This document shows, in pieces, positions 8,187 to 17,526 of a stretch of DNA of 64,000 bases. Source of the stretch: Nocardioides sp. SLBN-35 (lineage in GTDB: Bacteria > Actinomycetota > Actinomycetes > Propionibacteriales > Nocardioidaceae); the NCBI RefSeq assembly GCF_006715725.1, contig NZ_VFNU01000001.1, positions 1,674,001-1,738,000 on the forward strand. Direction: 5' to 3'. Positions within the stretch are counted from its first letter, which is position 1. Each line of letters opens with the position of its first letter. Below the pieces are notes generated by a model, which did not search any database, was not told the DNA's origin, and saw nothing but the letters and a program-made list of their open reading frames with translations. Made by a program: the position numbers and the translations under genes.

Positions 8187-9741
8187 TCAGCTGCTGGGCC
8201 ACGAGGTGGCCGGAGCCCCCGCCCAGGCCCGGGCCCGGGTGCGTGAACGCCCCGATGTGGAAGACGTTCGGTACGCCGGTGCGGTGGCCGCTTCCCGTGC
8301 CGGGGCGCCACAGCAGGGACTGGTCGAGCTCGGCCGCGCCCCCGTAGGGGTCGCCGTGCACCGCGTTGGCGTTGGCGGAGGCCAGCCCGGTCGGGTCGAT
8401 CACGCGGCGGCCGATCACGCTGCCGGCCAGCCCGGGAGCGAACCGCTCGATGCGGGCGACCACGCGCTCGGCGTACGCCTCGGCGAGGGCGGGCGTCCAT
8501 CCCTCGGCGGCATCGAGCTCGCCCGCGGCGTCCCCGACGGGGCGCCACGGGAGCTCCTGCAGCTGGATCCACAGCGTCGCCCGGCCCTCGGGAGCCCGGC
8601 TCGGGTCCAGCACGCACTGCTGGCCGACGACGACGGTCGGCTCCGCGGGCAGGAGACCCGCCTCGGCCTGGGCGCAGGCGATCGCGGTGCTGTCCGAGCC
8701 GTTGCTGACGTGGACGAGCGGGACCTCGTCGAGGCGGCTGTCGGTCCAGCGCAGCGGCGCGTCGAGCGCCAGGTGGATCTGGGCCGCGGCCCGACCGGGG
8801 CGGTGCCGGGCGACAGCGCGTCGTCCGTGCTCGCCGACGGCCTCCGGCGGGAGGAGGCCGTCGTACAGGCGGCCGGTCGAGGTCGACGCGAGCACCGTCG
8901 CCGCGCGCAGGTGGCCGGCCCCGGTCTCGACGCCCACCGCACGGCCGGACCGCACGGTGATCGACTTCGCGGGCGTCGCGCGGAACACGTCGACGCCGCG
9001 CTCCTCGAGCAGCGCCTCGAACGCGGCGACGAAGGCGCTCGCGCCACCCTCGACGACCGGGAGCCCGATCTCGTGCATCGTGAACGCCATCACCGCGAGC
9101 ATCAGCCCACCGGTGGCCTGGTCGGGCGCGAGGCCCGCGTGCAGCAGCCACGGCGCCCACAGCTGGTCGACCTCGGGGCCGGCGAAGCGCTCGCGGCCCA
9201 GGCCGCGCCCGCTCTGCATCGCGACCCGCGCCAGCTCGCTCAGCCCGTCGCGACCCAGCCCACGGGCCGCGCCGAGGCCGAGCCGGGCCAGGTCGCGGGT
9301 GCGCAGCTCGGACCCGAGCGCGCCGAACACGTGGGGCGCCCAGCGACCGAGGTCGGCCAGCAGCGACGCGTACGCCGTCCGGTCGGCTTGGTGCGCGAAG
9401 CCCTCCGCGGTCCGGGCGGGGTCGCGGTGGGCCACCACGGTGCCGCGCTCGGAGACCGACGCGGTCACGGCCCCGTCGGCGTTGCGGTAGGCGAGGCCGT
9501 GGCGGTGGAGGTCGGCCCCGAGGTCGGCGTACGCGCCGCCGGCCTGGAACAGTGGGTGCCAGGAGCTGAACGTGTCGTGGACGAAGCCGGGCACGGTGAG
9601 CTCGTCGGAGGCGATGAACCCGCCGAGGCGGTCCCGCTCCTCGACCAGGGCCACCCTCCGGCCCGCCCCGGCGAGCTCGGCGGCGGCCACCAGGCCGTTG
9701 ATCCCGGCGCCGATCACGACGACGTCGTACTCGTCCTTCAT
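8146..9741 (-). CDS. phytoene-desaturase/carotenoid-isomerase-like FAD oxidoreductase
   Basis: Predicted 531-residue flavoprotein. An N-terminal Rossmann FAD motif VVVIGAGINGLVAAAELAGA is followed by EERDRLGGF; the C terminus has the FAD-closing segment NVFHIGAFTHPGPGLGGGSGH. Overall it follows the crtI/amine-oxidase-like family rather than a specific carotenoid enzyme. ATG 9741 overlaps the stop of the flavin monooxygenase (ATGA) in a three-gene unit with an SDR. No carotenoid genes are nearby, so the substrate is unknown; oxidation of a lipid or terpenoid is only a guess. Confidence 0.82.
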   Translation of the reverse strand: MKDEYDVVVIGAGINGLVAAAELAGAGRRVALVEERDRLGGFIASDELTVPGFVHDTFSSWHPLFQAGGAYADLGADLHRHGLAYRNADGAVTASVSERGTVVAHRDPARTAEGFAHQADRTAYASLLADLGRWAPHVFGALGSELRTRDLARLGLGAARGLGRDGLSELARVAMQSGRGLGRERFAGPEVDQLWAPWLLHAGLAPDQATGGLMLAVMAFTMHEIGLPVVEGGASAFVAAFEALLEERGVDVFRATPAKSITVRSGRAVGVETGAGHLRAATVLASTSTGRLYDGLLPPEAVGEHGRRAVARHRPGRAAAQIHLALDAPLRWTDSRLDEVPLVHVSNGSDSTAIACAQAEAGLLPAEPTVVVGQQCVLDPSRAPEGRATLWIQLQELPWRPVGDAAGELDAAEGWTPALAEAYAERVVARIERFAPGLAGSVIGRRVIDPTGLASANANAVHGDPYGGAAELDQSLLWRPGTGSGHRTGVPNVFHIGAFTHPGPGLGGGSGHLVAQQLISRRRAPGRRRRS

Positions 9742-11210
9742 CGCTTGCCGACGCCCAGCCGGCGGGCGAGCCTCGGCGTGATCCGGCGGTAGTCCGCCGG
9801 CTTCACCGGCATCAGCCACTGCTTGGCCTTCGTGCGCCGCGGCACGTCGAGGCCGACGTCGGAGAGCACCTCGTCCACGTTGTGCATGGAGAACGGGATG
9901 ATGTTCGTGCCCCGTGCGTGCATGCCACCCGTGCGCTCGCGCATCCACGCCAGGCGGGCGCGGGTCCTCTCCAGCATCTCCTCGCGCGAGGGCAGCCGGT
10001 GGTGCCCGCCGAGGTGGGAGCCGATCCAGATCGCCGACACCTCGGCGGACAGCGGGGAGAAGAACGACGAGTTGTAGCCGGCGAAGCTCAGGTCGGGGAC
10101 GTTGATCGGGTGGATCTGCCGGTAGAGCAGGAAGTCGCCGTTGTCGTCGAGCAGGTGGTCGAGCACCTCTCGCGGCAGGAAGGGGATGTCCTGGGTCCAC
10201 CCGGTGGCGGCGATCACCACGTCGGCCCGGAGCACCTGCCCGTTGGCGAGCTCGGCGTGGGGCTTGCCGTCCTTCTCGAGGAAGCGGGTGATCACGGTGT
10301 CGCGGTGGACCCGGATCGCGCCGGAGGAGACGCCCTCGAAGAAGCCCTCGGTGGCCAGGGAGACGGTCGACTTCGCGATGTCGGCGAAGGTGCCCTGCGG
10401 GACGAGTCCGAGCTTGTCGAGCCGCAGCTGCTTGGTGGTGACGCTCTCGACCGTGCCGAGCATGTTGTTGGCCAGCATCGAGTCGCGGGCGTGGAGCAGG
10501 CGTTCCGCGCCGTTGACCGAGCGGTAGCGGAACAGGCCCTCGCCGAGGCGGTTGAGCATCAGGAACTTGTAGTTGACGACGCCGCTGACCTTGCGTGGCA
10601 TCTTCCAGAGCAGCTCGCGGGCGACGACCGACGTGGCGGCGGCCTCCTTGGCGATCTCGACGGTGATGTCGCAGGCGGACTTGCCGTAGCCGAGGACCAC
10701 GGTGTGCTTGCCGCGCACCTGGTCCAGGCTGTGGAACTCGCTCGACGGGAGGTACTGCCCACCGGCCTGCTCGAAGTCCTCGAGGCCGTCGACCGGCGGC
10801 ACGAAGGGACGGGAGAAGATCCCGCTCGCAAGCACGAGGTGGTCGTAGTGCTCGGTGCCGCGGGCGGTGGTGACGTCCCACCCGCCGCCGGGCGTCGGTG
10901 CGGCGTGCTCCACCTCGGCGTTGAGCCGGACGTGCGGTGTGACGCCGAACTCGTCGGCGTACGACGCGAGGTAGGCCGCCACTTGCTCGCCGCTCGGCCA
11001 CTCGGGGTAGTCCCGCGGCATCTTCTTGTCGGAGAGGCAGTAGGTGCCCTTGTTGTTCTGCGTCTTCAGGCCCGGGTAGCGGCGGGTGCGGCTCCACACC
11101 CCGCCGATGTCGGGAGTCTTCTCGAGCACGGTCACGTCGTGACCGAGCTGGCGAAGGACCTTGGCGGAGGAGATGCCGGCGAAGCCGGCTCCGACGATCG
11201 CGATCTTCAT
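9738..11210 (-). CDS. flavin-containing monooxygenase (FMO/BVMO-like)
   Basis: Predicted 490-residue class B flavoprotein monooxygenase. FAD site IVGAGFAGISSAKVLRQLG at the N terminus; second, NADPH-binding Rossmann site VVLGYGKSACDITVEIA; TGW motif ATGWTQDIPFLP. It probably inserts oxygen into a ketone, amine or sulfide using NADPH. The classical FxGxxxH fingerprint is only loosely kept (QYLPSSEFHSLDQ). It follows the SDR gene by 11 bp and overlaps the next FAD enzyme. The SDR-monooxygenase pairing suggests alcohol to ketone to ester or hydroxylated product; this is inference. Confidence 0.88.
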   Translation of the reverse strand: MKIAIVGAGFAGISSAKVLRQLGHDVTVLEKTPDIGGVWSRTRRYPGLKTQNNKGTYCLSDKKMPRDYPEWPSGEQVAAYLASYADEFGVTPHVRLNAEVEHAAPTPGGGWDVTTARGTEHYDHLVLASGIFSRPFVPPVDGLEDFEQAGGQYLPSSEFHSLDQVRGKHTVVLGYGKSACDITVEIAKEAAATSVVARELLWKMPRKVSGVVNYKFLMLNRLGEGLFRYRSVNGAERLLHARDSMLANNMLGTVESVTTKQLRLDKLGLVPQGTFADIAKSTVSLATEGFFEGVSSGAIRVHRDTVITRFLEKDGKPHAELANGQVLRADVVIAATGWTQDIPFLPREVLDHLLDDNGDFLLYRQIHPINVPDLSFAGYNSSFFSPLSAEVSAIWIGSHLGGHHRLPSREEMLERTRARLAWMRERTGGMHARGTNIIPFSMHNVDEVLSDVGLDVPRRTKAKQWLMPVKPADYRRITPRLARRLGVGKR

Positions 11211-11221
11211 GGCGGGTGACC

Positions 11222-12007
11222 TCACTCGGAGAGCTGCGGGATGGCGGGGACGGCCTGCTCGGGGCCGAGGGCGGAGTAGCCGCCGTCGGCGGCCCAGTCG
11301 GCGCCGGTGACGACGGATGCGGCGTCGGAGGCGAGGAACGCGACGACGGCCCCGATCTCGGCGCCGTCGCCGACGCGGCCGGTCAGGTGGAACGGCGCGG
11401 CCACGGCATCGGTCTTCGCGCGGTCGCCGCCGGAGAGGTCGTCCATGATCTTCGACCACGTCCAGCCGGGGCTGACCGAGTTCACCCGGATGCCGTCGCC
11501 GGCGAGGTCCATCGCCATTGACCGGGTCAGCGAGACGATCGCTGCCTTCGACGCGGGGTAGACCCAGCGCCCGGTCTGCGCGACCTTGCTGGAGATCGAG
11601 GTGAAGTTGACGACGGCGGCGTGCTCGCTGGCCCGCAGGTGCGGGTGCGCGGCGCGGACGACCTCCACCATCGAGACGACGTTGACGTCGAGCGCCTTGA
11701 GCCAGTCGGCGCGGGGGGTCGCGAAGCCCTCGTCGAGATAGGTCGCCGCGAGGTTCACGACGATGTCGATCCCGCCGAAGCGGTCGACCGTGCCGGCCAC
11801 CAGCTCGGCGAGGGAGGCGTCGTCGGTGACGTCGGTGCGCGCGAAGACAACCTCGTCGCCCAGCTTCTCGGCGGCCCGGCCGCCCTCCTCGTCGACATCG
11901 GCGACGACGACCCGGGCGCCGGCCGCGGCGAGCGCGCCGACGACCCCGTGGGCCAGCAGCGTCGCGCCTCCGGTGACGATCGCGGTCCGACCGGTCAGAT
12001 CGGTCAT
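11222..12007 (-). CDS. short-chain dehydrogenase/reductase
   Basis: Predicted 261-residue SDR. The nucleotide motif is TGGATLLAHG, where the usual GxG of TGxxxGxG reads AHG. NLAA replaces NNAG, and the active site has serines in FTSISSK and YPASK. C-terminal GADWAADGGYSALGP is standard. It oxidises or reduces an alcohol/ketone with NAD(P). Start ATG 12007 has a GGAGG-type Shine-Dalgarno. It is first gene of the minus-strand operon and divergent from the AraC regulator, its likely controller. Confidence 0.88.
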   Translation of the reverse strand: MTDLTGRTAIVTGGATLLAHGVVGALAAAGARVVVADVDEEGGRAAEKLGDEVVFARTDVTDDASLAELVAGTVDRFGGIDIVVNLAATYLDEGFATPRADWLKALDVNVVSMVEVVRAAHPHLRASEHAAVVNFTSISSKVAQTGRWVYPASKAAIVSLTRSMAMDLAGDGIRVNSVSPGWTWSKIMDDLSGGDRAKTDAVAAPFHLTGRVGDGAEIGAVVAFLASDAASVVTGADWAADGGYSALGPEQAVPAIPQLSE

Positions 12008-12244
12008 GGGGATACCTCCGCCTCGTATGCTGTGCGATGCAGGTCACATCGCGTTGTCGGGAACGTAGGCATCCGCGACGGCGTGCACTATCCGGAAAAC
12101 GCAGGTGACGTCCGCCAACCGCGACGAGATCCGCCGCGAGCGCCGGACGAAGCGGGACGTGACGGGTCACCAACGATCGTTCCGCCGTTGACATATGGTG
12201 GCGATGGTGCGCCAATGGACGCAGCACGAGTCGAAGGAGCCGGG
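12008..12244. promoter_or_regulatory. divergent promoter region, SDR operon / AraC gene
   Basis: This 237-bp gap separates the SDR operon from the AraC-type regulator and should hold both promoters and the AraC operator. A TTGACA occurs at 12188-12193. No repeat convincing enough to name as the operator was found. Confidence 0.5.
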
Positions 12245-13207
12245 GTGGCCAGGACACTGCTCGCCGAGCACCGCCAGATCGAGACGGCGGACGTCGACCA
12301 GGCGCGCCGCGAGGTGGGCGAGCGGTTCTGCGCCCATCGGCTCGAGCTCACGCGGCGCGACGGCCGGCTCGACATGGTGCACAGCTCGGCGTCCATCGGC
12401 GCCGACATCAGCCTCAACTACCTGCGCTACGGCGACGAGGTCCGGATCACGCCCGGCACCTTCGACGACTTCTTCCTCGTCCAGGTCCCGCTCCAGGGCA
12501 CGGCGCGGGTGCGGGTCGGGGAGCAGGTCGTGGCGTCCTCGCGCAGCCGCGCGTCGGTCGGATCGCCGACCGAGGCCGTCGACATGGTGTGGAGCGACGG
12601 CTGCGAGCAGCTGCTGGTCTACCTGCGCCGCCACGCCGTCGAGGAGCTCGCCTCCGACGGCGAGGCCACGGCGCCGGTCGTGTTCAACCCCGCGATGGAC
12701 CTCGAGACGCCCGCCACCCGCGCCTGGCTGCGACTGGTCCACCTCGCCCTCGACGACATCGAGGCCGGAGGCGCGCTCTTCCGCTCGCCGCTGGCCTCGA
12801 CCCACTTCGAGCAGACCCTGATCGCCGGGCTGCTGGCCGCCCAGCCCAACAACCGGCAGGTCGTCGCCCCTCCGGAGACCTCCTGCCCCCGCGTCGTACG
12901 CGCGGTCGTCGACCTGATCGAGGCCGAGCCCGAGCGTGCGTGGCGGCTCGCCGAGCTGGCTCGCCACGCCGGCGTCTCCGCCCGCACCCTGCAGGAGGCC
13001 TTCCAGCGCGAGCTGGGCATGACCCCCCTCGAGCGCCTGCGCAGCGCGCGGATCGCCCGCGCGCGCGCCGACCTGCTCGCGGCGGACCCCGCCACGGTGT
13101 CGGTCACCGACATCGCGGCGCAGTGGGGGTTCTTCCACCTGGGGCGGTTCGCCCAGGCCTACCGGGCGGCGTACCAGGAGCTTCCGTCGCAGACCCTGAA
13201 GCGCTGA
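12245..13207 (+). CDS. AraC-family transcriptional regulator
   Basis: Predicted 320 residues. The N-terminal ligand-binding domain resembles the AraC_binding_2 type (FCAHRLELTRRDGRLDMVH, TPGTFDDFFLVQVPLQG). The C-terminal double helix-turn-helix includes WRLAELARHAGVSARTLQEA and DIAAQWGFFHLGRFAQAYRA. The start is GTG 12245, with an AAGGAG Shine-Dalgarno 5 nt upstream; an in-frame ATG at 12215 lacks one. It is divergent from the SDR/FMO/FAD-enzyme operon and probably activates it in response to the substrate; the inducer is unknown. Confidence 0.9.
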   Translation: MARTLLAEHRQIETADVDQARREVGERFCAHRLELTRRDGRLDMVHSSASIGADISLNYLRYGDEVRITPGTFDDFFLVQVPLQGTARVRVGEQVVASSRSRASVGSPTEAVDMVWSDGCEQLLVYLRRHAVEELASDGEATAPVVFNPAMDLETPATRAWLRLVHLALDDIEAGGALFRSPLASTHFEQTLIAGLLAAQPNNRQVVAPPETSCPRVVRAVVDLIEAEPERAWRLAELARHAGVSARTLQEAFQRELGMTPLERLRSARIARARADLLAADPATVSVTDIAAQWGFFHLGRFAQAYRAAYQELPSQTLKR

Positions 13208-13431
13208 CCGTCGGCGGCGGCGTGCTGCTCCGGGTCACCGACGTGTCGGCTGCGTGATCAACGGAGGAGACCGCACTCGCTGAGGTCGCTGCGTCCGATG
13301 TCGCCGCCGAATCGCCGCCGGCGTGGGAGGACATCGGCAGCGAGCCCGCAGGCAGTGCCGCCCGCGAGCAGGCGCTCGCCGCGCGCGCGGCGCAAGGCAA
13401 GGTCAGGCACTTCCTGGCGCGGGCGTTCGAC

Positions 13432-13944
13432 GTGAAGACGGACGAGCGTGCGTGGCGCATCGGCGCCGACGGTGAGCAAGCGGTCGCGGCACAGCTGGCC
13501 AAGCTCGGTCCGGAGTGGCGCGTCCTGCACGCGATCAGGGTCGGCGACCGGGGATCCGACATCGACCACCTGGTGATCGGTCCGGGCGGCGTGCTCACCG
13601 TGAACGCCAAGCACCACCCGAAGGCGAGTGTCTGGGTCGGCGGAGACACGTTCATGGTCAACGGTCGCCGCGTGCCGTACATCCGCAACAGCCGACACGA
13701 GGCCAAGCGGGCGGCTCGCCTGCTCACTGAGCAGGTCGGCTTCCCCGTGACCGCGCTCGGCGTGATCGCGGTGATGGGCGCCCACCAGGGGCTCAAGATC
13801 AAGAAGCAGCCCGAAGACGGAGCCGTCGTCGTCGTTCAGCGTCGCAGGATCAGCCAGTACGTTCGCGCGCTCCCGCCGCGACTCACCGAGCGCGAGGTCG
13901 CGGCGATCCACGAGGCGGCCCGTCGTTCGACGACCTGGCGGTAG
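13432..13944 (+). CDS. NERD-domain protein, possibly 5'-truncated
   Basis: Predicted 170 residues from GTG 13432. The nuclease-related domain is visible as GADGEQAVAAQLAKL, DIDHLVIGPGGVLTVNAKHH (D-hydrophobic-V core and lysine) and RRVPYIRNSRHEAKRAARLL. NERD proteins are restriction-endonuclease-fold-like and often sit in mobile or defence regions. Protein-like sequence continues in frame upstream to 13258 (ESPPAWEDIG, REQALAARAA), with no ATG, GTG or TTG there. A TGA at 13255-13257 separates it from a possible GTG at 13243. The gene may therefore be truncated or have acquired a nonsense codon. It marks the left edge of the accessory island. Confidence 0.72.
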   Translation: MKTDERAWRIGADGEQAVAAQLAKLGPEWRVLHAIRVGDRGSDIDHLVIGPGGVLTVNAKHHPKASVWVGGDTFMVNGRRVPYIRNSRHEAKRAARLLTEQVGFPVTALGVIAVMGAHQGLKIKKQPEDGAVVVVQRRRISQYVRALPPRLTEREVAAIHEAARRSTTWR

Positions 13945-14090
13945 GGGAGCGGATCGGACGTGCTGGGTCTGAGTGGCGCCTGCGTATTCAGTGCTCGGTA
14001 AGGACGAAGTGGGGGAGCGGTCGACCACAGCCATGGGCCAACGCCATTCCACCCAGATTGATGCACGGAGATGGCCAACAACGACCGTCG

Positions 14091-15773
14091 CTACCTCTTT
14101 CGGACCTCATCCCAATTGGCTGCTTTGAACCAGGCCACGGCGGCCGCTGAGTCGACGCACACTGGCTGTAGGTAAGGCCAGAACCGCGACGGTTTCTTCG
14201 CGTACGAGACCCCTGAGGTCGCTGCGGGGACACGCTGAGCACACATGATCACGGCACCGTGACGCGCGCGGGAGAGCATGACGGAAACGATCCGCGCCTC
14301 CTCCTGAATGGCCGCGGGACTAGTCGCTCGGAAGTCCGGGATGCATCCGTCTTCTGCTCCCACGACCATGACCCAGTCGAACTGTTGACCTTTGCCGACG
14401 TGCCCGGTGAGGAGGTGAACCCCGGGCATGCTCAACAGCGTGGACTCATCGCCGACCCGAATCCGTGTCTTGATGCTGCTCGGTGCGACACCCTGCTGCA
14501 GCAGGTCGCAGCACCAGTTCAGTGCTGCACCCAAGGCCTCGCGGGTACTCGGATCCTGCACACCGCTGAGGCCGGCCGCCTTCCTCAGGTAGTCAAGCGG
14601 GTCGTTCGCGACCTGGAAGTCAGCAACGTTGATGCGCGAGAGCATCGCCCTAATGATGCGAGCGGTGTCTGTATCGAGGATCCCGTCGTCCCACCTGTAG
14701 GACGGTAGTTCGCTCGCTTCCACCACGGCATCGGCGAAGCGCCGCCGGCTGGCCGTACGGGCAAGAATGCCGATGCGATGGTTCGGGGCCGAAGACAACA
14801 GGAAACGGGCGCATTTGATCACCCAGTCCGCCTCGGCTTCTGGGGTCGGAAAGATGATCTGAGCTGCCAACCCGCCGTGAGGCCAGGAAGCTGGTCTCGC
14901 TGATGTGAGGGCGGTTCCACCGGTCAGAGGTGACAGCGCGTTGACCATGCCGAGCACCGCCGGGGATGAACGGTGCGAGTCTGCGAATTCGATGACTGTC
15001 GATGTCTCACTTCTGACCTGCCGGTCGATCTCGTCGGGTCGAGCCCCGGCGAAACCGTAGATCCCCTGGGCAAGGTCACCGGCGTAGGTCGTCTTGCCGT
15101 GTCCGATCCGATTGACGATGCGTAGCTGTTGTGGGGTGAGATCTTGGAACTCGTCGACGACGACTGCTTCGAAGTGGTGGCGATATAGTTCAGCGACGCC
15201 ATCGTTAGCGAGGATGAGTTCAGCAAGTCTCGGCAGGTCGTCGTACGTCAGCCGACCGTCCGCCACCCGTTGGCGCTCGATGTCTAGGGCGTCTGGGAGT
15301 TTCGACGAGATCAACTGCTCCTCGACCGCGTCGTCGTCGATCCCCTGCTGCTTGGTCTCACGAAGAAGGTCCTGAACGGCGCCTGAGAGCTGGAAGCCGA
15401 GGTTTCTACTACGGCATTGTTCTCCCACCCAGTCAGAGTCCGGGATGACCAAGTCGGAACTTAGACCGATGACCGATGCATGCGCGCGGAAGATACGTGC
15501 GGAGAGCCCGTGAAAGTTGGCGATGGTGACACGGTCGCGCATCGCGGCGGGGCTTAGGTAAGAGGCCAGACGATCGCGAATGTTGTCTCGAGCTCGGTTC
15601 GAGAACGTCGTGATCAGGACGCGTCGTGGCGGCGCTGCCGTCCCTCGCTGAAGCAGACCTTGGACCCGCAGTGCCAGCGCCTCCGTCTTTCCGCAGCCGG
15701 CTGGCGCAACGACAAGGAGATCAAGGTGGGGATGCTCGCGGATGTCGAGTTGGGCTTGGGTGGGCTGGACCAT
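14091..15773 (-). CDS. gajB: Gabija anti-phage protein GajB (UvrD/Rep-like helicase)
   Basis: Predicted 560-residue superfamily 1 helicase: Q-like PTQAQLDI, Walker A APAGCGKT (residues 23-30), motif II VVVDEFQDL (DEFQD about 207-211), motif III AGDLAQGIYGFAGA, motif V LLTGHVGKGQQFDWVMVVG and motif VI SVMLSRARHGAVIM. It is shorter than housekeeping UvrD/PcrA. ATG 15773 starts 1 bp after the GajA stop codon, giving tight coupling. The OLD-family ATPase/nuclease plus UvrD-like helicase pair is the defining architecture of Gabija, in which GajB is thought to sense DNA ends or nucleotide depletion and work with the GajA nuclease. Base composition is visibly less GC-biased than in flanking genes. 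Confidence 0.9.
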   Translation of the reverse strand: MVQPTQAQLDIREHPHLDLLVVAPAGCGKTEALALRVQGLLQRGTAAPPRRVLITTFSNRARDNIRDRLASYLSPAAMRDRVTIANFHGLSARIFRAHASVIGLSSDLVIPDSDWVGEQCRSRNLGFQLSGAVQDLLRETKQQGIDDDAVEEQLISSKLPDALDIERQRVADGRLTYDDLPRLAELILANDGVAELYRHHFEAVVVDEFQDLTPQQLRIVNRIGHGKTTYAGDLAQGIYGFAGARPDEIDRQVRSETSTVIEFADSHRSSPAVLGMVNALSPLTGGTALTSARPASWPHGGLAAQIIFPTPEAEADWVIKCARFLLSSAPNHRIGILARTASRRRFADAVVEASELPSYRWDDGILDTDTARIIRAMLSRINVADFQVANDPLDYLRKAAGLSGVQDPSTREALGAALNWCCDLLQQGVAPSSIKTRIRVGDESTLLSMPGVHLLTGHVGKGQQFDWVMVVGAEDGCIPDFRATSPAAIQEEARIVSVMLSRARHGAVIMCAQRVPAATSGVSYAKKPSRFWPYLQPVCVDSAAAVAWFKAANWDEVRKR

Positions 15774-15774
15774 T

Positions 15775-17388
15775 TCAGATGAGCTCGATCTCGGTCAGAA
15801 GCTTTTCAATACTCGCGATTGCACGGGCTTCCGCCTCGCCGACGAGTGGCGCGACAACGAGCGCGGCGCGCACCTTGTGCTTCGAAGTCGAGCGGCAGAA
15901 AGCGGCGACGTCGTCGGCAGTTCGCGTGCCACCCGCTCCTGTGGCTGTGCAGTTGGCGCGCTCGTTGTCGGTGAATAGCGTTGAATGCTCGATGGCCGTC
16001 CACACGGTTCCAGCGCCGAGTGCCGCCACGCACTCAGCCTCGAGGTCGGGGTCTGATACCCACGTCGAACGAAGATGAAGGTCGGCGACGGCAACGCCCA
16101 GCTTCGATGCTGTGTAGCCCTTGGCGTCTGCATCGATGAGGAGCGACATCGGAATGTCGAAACCGCTCGGCCCGAAGATCTTGATCACCGGGCCCATATC
16201 GCCGGCTCCATTGGTCTCGACGAGTGAGCAGCCTAGGCGATCAAGATTCCGGTCGGTTGCGTCGGCGCAGCGCTCGACGATGATGCGGTCGGAGATCCCT
16301 TCCACTGCCACTACACGACGGGCTGTGAGCGGCTCGAGCTTGTCGCGGACCCACCAACGAACGGTCATGCGCTCGTCGGCGCTTAGGAAGTTGGCCTGGG
16401 GCTGAACGACCTTGCCGCCTGAACGGACCACCACAATGCACTCCGGCTCGAACGCTCCAACAATGTCGGCCGAGTGCGTGGCGATGAACTTTTGATTGCC
16501 CCCCTGCTGCAACAACCGCGCCAGGCTGCGCTGGCTGGTTGGGTGCAAGTGAATCTCTGGCTCATCGATTGCCACCATGTTGGCACCGACGCTCGCCATG
16601 TCGTACAGCGCGATGGCGAATAGGGCTCGGGTGCCATCGGACTGTTCGGACAGGCAGCGTTGCTGCCCGCCCTTCTTGATCTGCAATCGGACGTCATGGA
16701 GAACATCGTTCTCGGCGCTGGCTCCTGGGACGAACGAAAGGTCATCCTTGGCAACTGCCTCAGGAAGGGTGCGAGAAAGTTGACCAGCGAGATTGGTCCT
16801 GAGCGCGTCGAGCATCGTCGAGTTCTTCAACGCGTCTTGAAACTGCGTCGCAAGTGCATCGAAGGTGGCTTGCTCGGGCCCCAAGTCGACCGTCTGAAGA
16901 ATGTCGTCGAGATGTGAGCGCCGATCGGCGCGTAGATCGCGCGAAAGCCCCATGGCTCCCAGCATCTGCCAGCCGAGCCCGGCGATCTGCTCTCGCGAGA
17001 GTTGCCGACCAGTGCCACCATCCGGCGCCGTTCGCTCCACAGTCAGCGTCTGGTTCGCGTCGAACGTGGCGGCCAGCTTGATCGTTAGCGTCTTGTCGCC
17101 GGTTACCGGGTCCACAGTGATCTCGTCCGGGAAGAGAGCCTCTTGACCGGGGTCGAACTCTTTCAGGTCCGCTTCGACGATGAGTGGCTGGTCCGGGTCC
17201 CGTAGGTCGTCAGACACGACCCACGAGTACAGCTGCGCAGTGCTCGCGCCCAGCAACAGGTTGAGGCAGCGCAGGAGTGACGACTTACCGACGTCGTTCG
17301 GACCTACCAGCACGAGGTGCTTGCGCACGTCGATGCTGACGTCAGCGAGCCTGCTGTAGTTCTGAACGCAAAGACGAGTGACCCGCAC
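15775..17388 (-). CDS. gajA: Gabija anti-phage protein GajA (OLD-family ATPase-TOPRIM nuclease)
   Basis: Predicted 537 residues. The N-terminal ABC-type ATPase has Walker A GPNDVGKSS (29-37), a signature LSEQSDGTRALFAIAL (about 246-261), Walker B MVAIDEPEIHLHP (271-283) and an H-loop in FIATHSADIV. The C-terminal TOPRIM nuclease has VVAVEGISDRII (Glu 363) and LLIDADAKG (Asp 419 and 421). This is the class of OLD nuclease paired with a UvrD-like helicase in Gabija. GTG 17388 is the first usable start and has no clear Shine-Dalgarno or -10 box, so the exact N terminus is uncertain by a few residues, although the protein begins normally for the family. Confidence 0.9.
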   Translation of the reverse strand: MRVTRLCVQNYSRLADVSIDVRKHLVLVGPNDVGKSSLLRCLNLLLGASTAQLYSWVVSDDLRDPDQPLIVEADLKEFDPGQEALFPDEITVDPVTGDKTLTIKLAATFDANQTLTVERTAPDGGTGRQLSREQIAGLGWQMLGAMGLSRDLRADRRSHLDDILQTVDLGPEQATFDALATQFQDALKNSTMLDALRTNLAGQLSRTLPEAVAKDDLSFVPGASAENDVLHDVRLQIKKGGQQRCLSEQSDGTRALFAIALYDMASVGANMVAIDEPEIHLHPTSQRSLARLLQQGGNQKFIATHSADIVGAFEPECIVVVRSGGKVVQPQANFLSADERMTVRWWVRDKLEPLTARRVVAVEGISDRIIVERCADATDRNLDRLGCSLVETNGAGDMGPVIKIFGPSGFDIPMSLLIDADAKGYTASKLGVAVADLHLRSTWVSDPDLEAECVAALGAGTVWTAIEHSTLFTDNERANCTATGAGGTRTADDVAAFCRSTSKHKVRAALVVAPLVGEAEARAIASIEKLLTEIELI

Positions 17389-17526
17389 GCCGCGAGTCTG
17401 CCTGAGTCGACCTTCGTATGTCGGTGCAACGCAAAGATCGAACCGGCGTCCTCGACGCTGTCGAGACGGCAGGTCAGTTGCTGACGATCGCGCGGCCTTC
17501 CTCGTAGCCGTCGTGCTCTGCGCGAT

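Noticed and set aside
14091..17388. GajA/GajB as housekeeping RecF-like and UvrD repair genes
   Set aside because: The ATPase has a C-terminal TOPRIM and the helicase is shorter than UvrD/PcrA; the 1-bp spacing and island context fit Gabija.
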